From: Actinopolymorpha singaporensis
Lineage (GTDB): Bacteria; Actinomycetota; Actinomycetes; Propionibacteriales; Actinopolymorphaceae
Reading direction: 5' to 3'
Length of the DNA stretch: 64,000 bases
NCBI RefSeq assembly: GCF_900104745.1
Contig: NZ_LT629732.1
Coordinates: 4,017,981-4,081,980 of the forward strand
The notes under the pieces were generated by a model, which did not search any database, was not told the DNA's origin, and saw nothing but the letters and a program-made list of their open reading frames with translations. A program made the translations under genes and the position numbers. Positions 36,612 through 44,237 of the stretch are shown piece after piece. The stretch's first letter is position 1; every line of letters begins with the position of its first letter.

Positions 36612-37288
36612 GGTGTTGGCTCCGCTCTGACGTGCTTCCAGTTTCGACGATGCGTTGGTTCCGGTGTGCCGTCCGGATGACGACCCATCAGGTAGTCGAG
36701 ATCCTTGCGGTAGTCCGGGCGGTGGCGGCGCGCTCGCCAAGCCTCGGTTTCGGCCGGCAGACCTGGCCGTATGTCGAGGCGAGCCGAGCCCCCCTCGGCT
36801 CGGTACACGCACATCTGGGCCAGCGGATCCCCTCGCCGGACCGCGAAGCTACCGGCTCTGGTCATCAGGCACACGAGCCCGAACTCCCCCGGCTGCCACC
36901 ATGCCTCGATGAGCGCTTCCATGGCGACGAACCAGGGGCAGCGCACGTTCGGGACAGGCCGCACCATGAGGAAGTCACCTTCGTCGGTGGTACGCGGAAC
37001 GAAGCCCGGCTGGATCGTGAAGGAGCCTCCGGCCGAGTGGTTGTCCACAACGCAGTCGTCGACGTCGTCAACGGTTACGTGGGTGTCGACGTCACCGTCC
37101 CATGTCACCCGGAAGGCGCCCGGAGAACGCACCACGTACCCGAGGGAGTTCGCCATCGTCAGCGGAAGGCAGTGGTGCGCGTGACCCGCCGTTGCGAGGT
37201 CTTCGCCCCACCAGGACCGTTTGGGCGACGCAGGCTCGGGCAGCAGATCGTCGGACAGGGTAGTGATGTACAGGGTGATGTTCCCCAC
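36608..37288 (-). CDS. DUF6065-like protein, copy 2 (first gene of the operon)
   Basis: A 226-residue protein from GTG 37288, with gagga about nine bases upstream. AGHAHHCLPLTMANSLGYVV and FTIQPGFVPRTTDEGDFLMV align with copy 1, but the copies have diverged: the WDG-D spacing differs and the FGHGIITW block is replaced. Divergence with retained tandem order suggests that the two form a heteromer or act on different substrates. It heads the ten-gene minus-strand operon, so the promoter should lie in 37289-38208. Confidence 0.65.
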   Translation of the reverse strand: MGNITLYITTLSDDLLPEPASPKRSWWGEDLATAGHAHHCLPLTMANSLGYVVRSPGAFRVTWDGDVDTHVTVDDVDDCVVDNHSAGGSFTIQPGFVPRTTDEGDFLMVRPVPNVRCPWFVAMEALIEAWWQPGEFGLVCLMTRAGSFAVRRGDPLAQMCVYRAEGGSARLDIRPGLPAETEAWRARRHRPDYRKDLDYLMGRHPDGTPEPTHRRNWKHVRAEPTP

Positions 37289-38208
37289 GAACGGTTCCTC
37301 GCGATCACATCGGAACTGCGCGAGCGAAGCAGGGCCCGCCCACCGAGTGTGGGAGAGCTAGGTGTGCAGGGTGGGGGCCGAGATCAGCCTGGATGCAGTA
37401 CGTAGGCCCCGACAGTGCTTCGGGCCGTCGACGATCCGCCGTAAAGGAAGCGTAAACACAGGCTCTGGATGTTGCTACCTCGCGTGGTCCACACGGCTAC
37501 CCCCTCCACGTCCCACCGCGCAGCGATAGCTGACAGAGTAGCGATCGGCGCAGACTTCGTCATAGTCTTCGCGATCTTTCTCGAACCGGTCGTGGACCGG
37601 ACCTCGCCAGAGCTCGCCGGGAGCCGCGGAGGCTTCCTGCCGCGCCGGTGCCCGTACCGAGCTCGTCGGTTCCCGGATCGAACAGGGAACTCTCTCCGGT
37701 CGGCAGGGGGAGCTGCCACCCAACTCCTGGGTGCGGACGCGCCACCGCGGCGCAGGGCTGAACCTTGCGGTCGCGGCTGTCAGTGCCGGCGAGGAGCGTC
37801 AATCCCAGGTTGACATGATGGGACTGCGGGCCGCGGCGGTCCTGGCGACGGAAGCCGGCCGGCACGTGCGACATGGCCGGCGCCCTCGGATACCCACCCC
37901 CAGGTGGCGAGGGCAGCCTGCCGGGTTTCGTCGACGAGGCCTCACGAGAAACTTATTGACGTTCTTGACAGCGGTCGACATTGGGATCAAAGTTCCGTCA
38001 CAGCCAGTTCGCCGCGGCCGGGATGGTCGGCTCGCGGATGGCTGCTTCATCCGGGGGGGATGGACGTTGCCTGGCGAAAGCTCTACATGCCTGCCTGCGC
38101 TGGACGTGAGCCGCCGGTGTTCCCATGGCTCGGCGCAGAGCGCGCTCAACCACAGGATGCCGACACTCAAACAATTCCTCTCGGGCCGGGAGCCACGGGA
38201 GGACGGGA
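37289..38208. promoter_or_regulatory. 920-base divergent regulatory region without a supportable gene
   Basis: This gap separates the RiPP/terpene operon (minus) from the polysaccharide operon (plus). Several short open frames exist on both strands (for example 37469-37813 and 37384-37719), but none has a good ribosome site or recognisable protein. TTGACA at 37965-37970 could be a -35 element for the plus-strand operon, yet no good -10 follows. Composition is less GC-rich around 37.9 kb. No operator is assigned. Confidence 0.4.
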
Positions 38209-39249
38209 ATGGCTGAGGAATCCATGCCCAACGCGGGCGTGGGCGAAAACGGTGCTGTCGTCGGCGCGCGTTGGGTAATGGGGTTTCACGGTGCAGTCGG
38301 CGGATCGACCTTCGAGGCGGGCCAATTCGCGTCATTACGAGAGGTCGCGCTTTCACGACGGTCGATGGGGTTCGGGCGCATCGATGTGCTTACCGAACTG
38401 CCCGGGAGATCGGGGTGGGTGACGCCGACAAGTGGCAGTGGTGCGGTGCACGCAGGGTCCGGAAGGAGCCGTGTCGGGGACGAGCTGGGCCCGTTGGTCA
38501 GTGGGCAAGCGTACCGAGAAGCGCCTCGCGCTGCCGAAGAGACAATTCCGAGCAGAAGCTCCGGTGAGTCTCTGGCTGCCTATCTGGATCGCCGACTGGC
38601 CGACGCGCCCTACGTGTATCTGCCGAACCGCGGCCGTGCGTACGCCATTTCCAAGCGGCTCATCGATCTGGTCGGTGCAGCAATTCTGCTGCTGGTCAGT
38701 GCGCCGATCATGATCGCACTGGCGATTCTGATCCGACTTGACTCACCCGGTCCGGCCATATTTCGGCAGACCCGGGTGACCCGGGGTGGCCGCGTGTTCA
38801 CCTTCTTCAAGTTCCGCACCATGTACGTTGATGCCCGAGAGCGGTTTCCGGAGCTCTATCGATACCACTTGAGTGAGGACCGCCGGGACAACACGTATTA
38901 CAAACTGGCAGATGATCCGCGCAACACCAGGGTTGGCCGCTGGTTGCGCCGGACGACTCTCGACGAGCTCCCCAACCTGTTCAACGTGTTACGCGGAGAA
39001 ATGAGCCTGGTGGGGCCGCGTCCCGACCTTCCGGAACTCGTGGTCTTCTACCGTCCGGAGGAGTTGGCCTGCCTGTTCACCAAAGCCGGGCTTACCGGCT
39101 TGGCACAGGTGGCCGGCCGCAGCTTCCTGACGATCCGTGAGCGCCTGACCCTGGACATGCGCTACGTGGCGCAGCAGACGCTCATGCTGGACCTGAGGAT
39201 TCTCTGGCGCACCGTCATCGTCGTCCTGCTCGGACGTGGGGCCTTCTGA
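38209..39249 (+). CDS. Priming sugar-phosphate transferase (undecaprenyl-phosphate type)
   Basis: A 346-residue protein from ATG 38209 with GGGAGG six bases before. The N-terminal ~130 residues are poorly conserved. A transmembrane segment (LIDLVGAAILLLVSAPIMIA) leads into the bacterial sugar transferase domain: RLDSPGPAIFRQTRV, FTFFKFRTMYVDA, TTLDELPNLFNVLRGEM and SLVGPRPDLPE. It transfers a sugar-1-phosphate to the lipid carrier and starts repeat-unit assembly. It lacks the four-helix N-terminal membrane domain of WbaP, so it is of the short type. It is the first gene of the polysaccharide operon. Confidence 0.9.
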   Translation: MAEESMPNAGVGENGAVVGARWVMGFHGAVGGSTFEAGQFASLREVALSRRSMGFGRIDVLTELPGRSGWVTPTSGSGAVHAGSGRSRVGDELGPLVSGQAYREAPRAAEETIPSRSSGESLAAYLDRRLADAPYVYLPNRGRAYAISKRLIDLVGAAILLLVSAPIMIALAILIRLDSPGPAIFRQTRVTRGGRVFTFFKFRTMYVDARERFPELYRYHLSEDRRDNTYYKLADDPRNTRVGRWLRRTTLDELPNLFNVLRGEMSLVGPRPDLPELVVFYRPEELACLFTKAGLTGLAQVAGRSFLTIRERLTLDMRYVAQQTLMLDLRILWRTVIVVLLGRGAF

Positions 39250-40211
39250 TGGCGGCGGACGTCCCGGACGGTGACTTCGCGCATCGGAAAGCCTCCGGCA
39301 TCGACGTGGTGATCTGTACTTACCGCAGCAGCGCGCACATCCTGGCCTGCTTGGACAGCCTACGGGCGAGCACGTCGGTCAGCTCGACGACAGTCGTCGA
39401 CAACGCGTCGGACGACGGAACGAGCGAACTGGTGGCCGACCACTGCGCATCGGCCCAGGTGGTCCGGATGGGTTACAACGCCGGCTTCGCACGCGCCGTG
39501 AACCGAGGACTCCGTGTCGGCAACTCGCGATATGTCTTCGTGCTCAACCCTGACACGGTGGTCGAAGAGGGCACCCTGCAGACGTTGCTGGAATTCGCGG
39601 AGCTGCACACGGACGCCGGCGTGGTGGCACCTCGGCTGGTGTACGGCGACGGACGCGACCAGCTGACCGCGCGCGCCTTTCCGGCGGCGGCGGCAGGCCT
39701 GTTCGGGCGCAGGTCTCCGCTGACCCGCCTGATGCCGAACAACAGGTGGTCGGCCAGGTACCTCTCCGAGCGGCGGCACACCGGTGCGACCCCGTTCGAG
39801 GTCGACTGGGTGTCCGGAGCGGCCATGCTCCTACCGCGGTGCGTCATCGACGAGGTCGGGGGACTGGACGAGGGCTTCTTCCTGTTCTGGGAGGACGCGG
39901 ACTGGTGCCGCCGGATCAAGGACGCCGGGTACAAGGTGTGGTGCGTTCCATCGGCCGTCGTGGTGCACCACGAGGGCGGCTCGAGGGGGTTCGGCTGGAA
40001 CTCCCTGACCATCAGGTCGTTTCATCGGGGTGCCTATCGCTACTGGTGCAAACACCACGCCCCGCAGGTGTGGAACCCGCTGCGCTGGGTGGCGGGAACG
40101 CTGCTGGCGGGGCGGGCTGCGGCACTCCTTGCGCGCTCACGGCTGAGTGCACCAGCCAGGTCGACCGACCGTCGTCCCGAGACTGCTGAGAGAAGGCGGT
40201 TGGTTCCATGA
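39249..40211 (+). CDS. Family 2 glycosyltransferase (rhamnosyltransferase-like)
   Basis: A 320-residue protein whose ATG shares one base with the previous stop. GT2 features are IDVVICTYRSS, TTVVDNASDDGTSE, YNAGFARAVNRG, VLNPDTVVE (DxD-like NPD), FEVDWVSGAAMLL and FFLFWEDADWCRRIKDAGY. This pattern is typical of inverting enzymes that extend lipid-linked repeat units on the cytoplasmic face. The donor sugar cannot be read from sequence. It is coupled to the Wzz-like gene by a 4-base overlap. Confidence 0.88.
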   Translation: MAADVPDGDFAHRKASGIDVVICTYRSSAHILACLDSLRASTSVSSTTVVDNASDDGTSELVADHCASAQVVRMGYNAGFARAVNRGLRVGNSRYVFVLNPDTVVEEGTLQTLLEFAELHTDAGVVAPRLVYGDGRDQLTARAFPAAAAGLFGRRSPLTRLMPNNRWSARYLSERRHTGATPFEVDWVSGAAMLLPRCVIDEVGGLDEGFFLFWEDADWCRRIKDAGYKVWCVPSAVVVHHEGGSRGFGWNSLTIRSFHRGAYRYWCKHHAPQVWNPLRWVAGTLLAGRAAALLARSRLSAPARSTDRRPETAERRRLVP

Positions 40212-41719
40212 CGACTCTGCGGGCCATCCGGCCCTACTGGCAGATCCCGTTCGTCGCGCTGCTCAGCGCCGTCCTGGCCTTCGCTGGTTCGTTCCTGGTC
40301 AGTAAGCAGTACACCTCGAAGACCCGGCTGCTCATCCACGCCCATGACGTGACGTTCCTGAACAGCACAGGGACCGACCCGTCGCGACAGCAGCCGACCC
40401 TGACCGACGCGACCCTCTCACAGGCGCTGGCCCAGACCTATGCAGGAGTGGCCACCAGCCGCACCGTCGCGATCGCGGTGGTGGACAGGCTGCGCCTGGA
40501 CGCACCCGACACCGGGCACGGCCCGATCCACGCCCTGGAGAAGGCGGCTGCCCTGACCTACAAGTGCACGCGGGCCTTCATCACCTACGGGTACTGCGCC
40601 GGGGTGGACCGCCGGGAGAAGGCGATCGCAGACGTCGTCAGCGGTGCCGACGCCGAACAACTCGGCGCGACCTCGGGCGCCGCCGCCGGCCAGCCCGGAT
40701 CGTACGTCCTGGAGGTCTCGGGCTCCGGCAGGACCGGCGTAGAGGCGATGCAGGTGACCAACGCCCTTGCCGACGAGTTGGTGTCGGTGAGCGCCGAGCG
40801 GTTCCGGACGACAGCGCAGGCGTACGTGAAAGCCCTGCAGAAACAGGTTGATCTCGCATCTGCGGACGTCACCTCCAGGAGTGCCGCGGTGGCGAAGTAC
40901 GAGACGGATCACGGCATCTCGGCCGCCGACGCCCAGCAGGTTCTGGACGCGAAGTCCTCCGACACGCTGCAGGCCGACCTGCGCAACGTCAAGGCCGACC
41001 TCGCGGACAACCAGGCCCAGCTGGCCTCGGTGGAGGCGTCCATCGCAGCGACGGCCTCCACTGCCACCAGTGACCAGCAGATCACCACCGGACGGTCGGG
41101 CACCTCGGTCACCACGAAGGAGGCCAACCCCGTCTACAGCTCGCTGCAGTCCCAGAAGGCGGTGCTGAAGTCGAAGGTCAAGGGGTTGCAGGCACGGCAG
41201 AGCCAGCTCGAACTGCAGATCGCCGACGCTCCGCCGACCGACCTGAACGCCCAGCAGGCACGCCTCGCCGAACTGCTGCAGGATGTCGACCTGGCCAAGG
41301 GTAACCAGACCGCGCTGACCCAGCAGCTGCAGAAGGCGCAGACGGAGGTCGCCGTCAGCGAGTCGGAGCTGACGCGGATCGACCGGGCCGGTGTCCCTGC
41401 GTACCCCGTGGCGCCCAAGCGATACCTCTACCTCGCCATCGGGCTGCTGCTCGGCGGGCTCGCCGGTGGCGCCCTGACCTGGCGGGCGCGGCGGCGGCAG
41501 GACCCGAACCTACCGGAACCCGGTTCCCTGGAGGATCCGGACCGGCAGGCGACCCGGGAACTGTCGGCGGAGCTGTCCGGCGGTGAGCACGGTGACCTGA
41601 GCGACATCCCCGAGCCGGCGCCGAGCCTCAACGGGCACCCGCGCGCGGGTTCCCACGAGACCCTGGTGAACGGCAGCTCGCAGCGCCCGAGCCCGGTCGA
41701 CAACAGGGGTGGCGCATGA
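40208..41719 (+). CDS. Wzz-type polysaccharide co-polymerase / chain-length regulator
   Basis: A 503-residue membrane protein. There is an N-terminal transmembrane helix (PFVALLSAVLAFAGSFLV) and a long alanine/glutamine-rich extracytoplasmic coiled coil (~residues 195-395). A second helix follows a proline motif (VAPKRYLYLAIGLLLGGLAG), and then a ~80-residue polar tail. It has no tyrosine-kinase domain, so any kinase is separate. Such proteins set chain length with the Wzy polymerase, encoded three genes on. The start overlaps the upstream stop. Confidence 0.85.
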   Translation: MTTLRAIRPYWQIPFVALLSAVLAFAGSFLVSKQYTSKTRLLIHAHDVTFLNSTGTDPSRQQPTLTDATLSQALAQTYAGVATSRTVAIAVVDRLRLDAPDTGHGPIHALEKAAALTYKCTRAFITYGYCAGVDRREKAIADVVSGADAEQLGATSGAAAGQPGSYVLEVSGSGRTGVEAMQVTNALADELVSVSAERFRTTAQAYVKALQKQVDLASADVTSRSAAVAKYETDHGISAADAQQVLDAKSSDTLQADLRNVKADLADNQAQLASVEASIAATASTATSDQQITTGRSGTSVTTKEANPVYSSLQSQKAVLKSKVKGLQARQSQLELQIADAPPTDLNAQQARLAELLQDVDLAKGNQTALTQQLQKAQTEVAVSESELTRIDRAGVPAYPVAPKRYLYLAIGLLLGGLAGGALTWRARRRQDPNLPEPGSLEDPDRQATRELSAELSGGEHGDLSDIPEPAPSLNGHPRAGSHETLVNGSSQRPSPVDNRGGA

Positions 41720-43170
41720 GTTCCGCTGTGCCGTCGGTCGAGTCGACCGTCAGCCGCAAGGTCCTCGTGAGTACGACGACGCAGCTGGCCGCGAAGGTCC
41801 TCCACCTGCTTCTCAACGTCGTGTCCACCCTCGCGATCGTGCGGCACCTCGCGCCGGGGGAGTACGGCGTCTACGTCCTGGTGCTGACGGTGACGACCAT
41901 CGTCGGCCTGGTTGCGGACTTCGGCCTGCCGAAGGTGGCGGTGCGAGAGATCTCGGCCGCAAGGACAGACGAGAACGACGTCGTGGGCACGATCATCGCG
42001 CTACGCCTGGGGTTGGCACTGGCCGGCATCGTGGTGACCCAGGCGGTACTCCTGGTGATGCGGCAACCGCCGGGCACGTTGGCGGCGGCCGCCGTGGCCT
42101 CACTGGTCTTCCTGTCCGAGGCGGTGCTCGCCGCGGTCGTCGTGTGTTTCCAGGTCCGGCTCGTGCAGCAGTTGGAGGCGTTCGTCCGCACCGGCGCCGA
42201 GGTGCTGGAGACCGCCGCGATTCTGGCTCTGGTGGCGGTGAACGCCGGCGTGGCGTGGTTGTGCCTGCCGCCGGCGGTGGGCTCGGCGCTGGGTGCCGTG
42301 GTGGCGTACGGACTGGCGCGTGGGTACGGGCTGCAGGCCCGGTTCTCCCGCGGGCTCGTTCGGATGCTGATGCGCGAGTCGCTGCCGATCGCCCCGGCGC
42401 TCCTGCTGGCCGTGCTCTACCGGAAACTGGACAGCCTCACCTTGGCGGTGATGCGGCCCTCGCGGGAAGTCGGTCTCTACGGGTCGGCTGCCCAACCGGT
42501 CGAGTACTACTTCCTCACCACCGCGTTGTTCATCAACGTGATGTTCCCGCTGCTGTCTCGGGCGTACGGACAACAGGAGCGCGCACGGTTCCTGGACCTG
42601 TACCGCAGGGGCGGCGAGGCACTGCTGGCAGTCACCGCGATCGTGCCCGTGGTGCTGGTCTTCGCCGCCGGCCCGATGGTCCGTCAGGTGTACGGATCGG
42701 GATACGCCCGAGCCGCCGTGCCGCTGGTGTTGCTGTCGGTCGCCATGGTGTTCCTCGTGCTCGCCGTGTGGCAGTCGCTTGCCCTGCTGGTCGGCGGCTG
42801 TCAGCGGATCACCCTGCACTACAACGCGCTGGCGTTGGTGGTGGCGCCGGTGCTGTGCGTGGGACTGATCAGCCGGTTCGGACTCGTCGGGGCCGGCAGC
42901 GCCGCCGTGGGGATCGCCGTTTTCGTGACGGCGGCCTCCGCCTACTGCGTACGGCGCCACCTCGGCATCGGGCTGGAGGTGCGTGGACTGTCGCGTGTGC
43001 TGACGGCCGCGGCGGTAGCCCTGCTGATCTCCGGATCGGTGACCTGGCTGCACGTGAGCGGGGGGATGTTCGCCCCCTGGCCGCTGGTGATGATCCTCGC
43101 GTTGGTCACCTACGTGGCTGCGCTGTTCGTGTTGCGGGTACCACACGCGTTGCGAGAGGTGTTGGCATGA
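41716..43170 (+). CDS. Wzx-like polysaccharide flippase
   Basis: A 484-residue protein with about 12-14 predicted membrane helices, starting RKVLVSTTTQLAAKVLHLLL and including LAPGEYGVYVLVLTVTTIVG, the usual opening of the polysaccharide-transporter family. It should flip the lipid-linked repeat unit across the membrane. Both ends overlap neighbouring genes (ATGA), placing it between the co-polymerase and a glycosyltransferase. Confidence 0.88.
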   Translation: MSSAVPSVESTVSRKVLVSTTTQLAAKVLHLLLNVVSTLAIVRHLAPGEYGVYVLVLTVTTIVGLVADFGLPKVAVREISAARTDENDVVGTIIALRLGLALAGIVVTQAVLLVMRQPPGTLAAAAVASLVFLSEAVLAAVVVCFQVRLVQQLEAFVRTGAEVLETAAILALVAVNAGVAWLCLPPAVGSALGAVVAYGLARGYGLQARFSRGLVRMLMRESLPIAPALLLAVLYRKLDSLTLAVMRPSREVGLYGSAAQPVEYYFLTTALFINVMFPLLSRAYGQQERARFLDLYRRGGEALLAVTAIVPVVLVFAAGPMVRQVYGSGYARAAVPLVLLSVAMVFLVLAVWQSLALLVGGCQRITLHYNALALVVAPVLCVGLISRFGLVGAGSAAVGIAVFVTAASAYCVRRHLGIGLEVRGLSRVLTAAAVALLISGSVTWLHVSGGMFAPWPLVMILALVTYVAALFVLRVPHALREVLA

Positions 43171-44237
43171 GTGACCCCCTGGCCGCCGACGAAGCCGCCA
43201 CCGACGGAGGCGCCGACGGGGTGGGTGCGTCGCGTGGCACGACCGTGTCGGTGATCCTGCCGACGTACAACCGCTGTGACGTGGTGGAGACCACGCTGCG
43301 GCACTTCATCGCACAGGACTATCCGGCCGAGCAGATGGAGGTGCTGGTCGCGGACAACTCCACTGACGGCACTCCGGACATGGTGCGCCGGCTGGCTGCC
43401 AATTCGCCCTTGACGATCCGGCTGGTCAGCAGCGAGGAACGGTTGCCTGCGGTCAAACGCAACCAGGCCTTGCGTCAGGCGTCCGGCGACCTCGTCCTGT
43501 GGATGAACGACGACGTGTGGGTCCGCCCGGACATGGTCCGGCGCCATGTGGAGATGCACGCCCGCCACGACGCGCCGATTGCCGTGCTGGGACACGTCGA
43601 ACAGTCCCCGCAGATGCCGCCCAACCCGTTCACCGACTGGTACCGGCCCTTCTCCTACTGGGAGATCGCCGACCGCGCCGGGAAGACGGTGTCCTACCGC
43701 TACCACTGGTCGATGAACCTCAGCCTGCCTCGCCGGGTGATGCTCCAGCGGAACCTCGTGTTCCACGAGGACTGGGCGAACATCGGCCACGAGGACATCG
43801 AGCTCGGCTACCGCTGGACCCGGGCCGGTTACGAGATCGTCTACGAACCCAGGGCCTGGGGGGAGCACTACCACCCGCACGACCTGCTGAGCGCCTGCCG
43901 GCTGCAGGAGAGCGTCGGCCGCGGGCTGCGCGACCTGGAGGTGCTCATCCCGGAACCGGACCTGCTCGAACGGTACGGCGTGTTCTCGCGCAACGCCTCG
44001 CCGCGCGGCATGCTGCGGATGGGCGTACGCAACGCGTTGTTCAACCGGCTCACCGTGCCGCCGCTGCGGGCCTGGCTGGCCGGGTTGCAGGAACGCAACG
44101 CCCTCGCGGAGTGGCTGTACTGGAAAGTGCTCCTCTTCCACACCGAGCGCGGCTACCACACCTCGCTGCCGCGCCGGCCCGCGGTGGTTCCGACCTGGCC
44201 GGCGGCCGGGCCGACACCCGTTGGAACGCCGGGATGA
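43167..44237 (+). CDS. Family 2 glycosyltransferase
   Basis: A 356-residue protein from ATG 43167, overlapping the flippase stop; the same frame is open far upstream but there it only shadows the flippase. GT2 motifs are VSVILPTYNRCDVVETTLRH, VLVADNSTDGTPD, RNQALRQASGDLVLWMNDDV (acidic metal site), SMNLSLPRR and GHEDIELGYRWTRAGYEIVY. The C-terminal ~90 residues are helical. It adds one sugar of the repeat unit. The linkage is unknown. Confidence 0.87.
   Translation: MSDPLAADEAATDGGADGVGASRGTTVSVILPTYNRCDVVETTLRHFIAQDYPAEQMEVLVADNSTDGTPDMVRRLAANSPLTIRLVSSEERLPAVKRNQALRQASGDLVLWMNDDVWVRPDMVRRHVEMHARHDAPIAVLGHVEQSPQMPPNPFTDWYRPFSYWEIADRAGKTVSYRYHWSMNLSLPRRVMLQRNLVFHEDWANIGHEDIELGYRWTRAGYEIVYEPRAWGEHYHPHDLLSACRLQESVGRGLRDLEVLIPEPDLLERYGVFSRNASPRGMLRMGVRNALFNRLTVPPLRAWLAGLQERNALAEWLYWKVLLFHTERGYHTSLPRRPAVVPTWPAAGPTPVGTPG

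Noticed and set aside
37384-37813. Short frames on both strands in the operon junction (for example 37469-37813 plus, 37384-37719 minus)
   Set aside because: No ribosome site, recognisable motif or third-position bias distinguishes them; I cannot support any as a gene.
41709-43166. Upstream extension of the 43167 glycosyltransferase frame
   Set aside because: This part is Arg/Gly-rich and overlaps the flippase, which has clear membrane helices. The ATGA start at 43167 fits the family.
43499-44233. Upstream extension of the polymerase frame
   Set aside because: It shadows the GT2 gene in another frame; the ATGA start at 44234 is the natural one.
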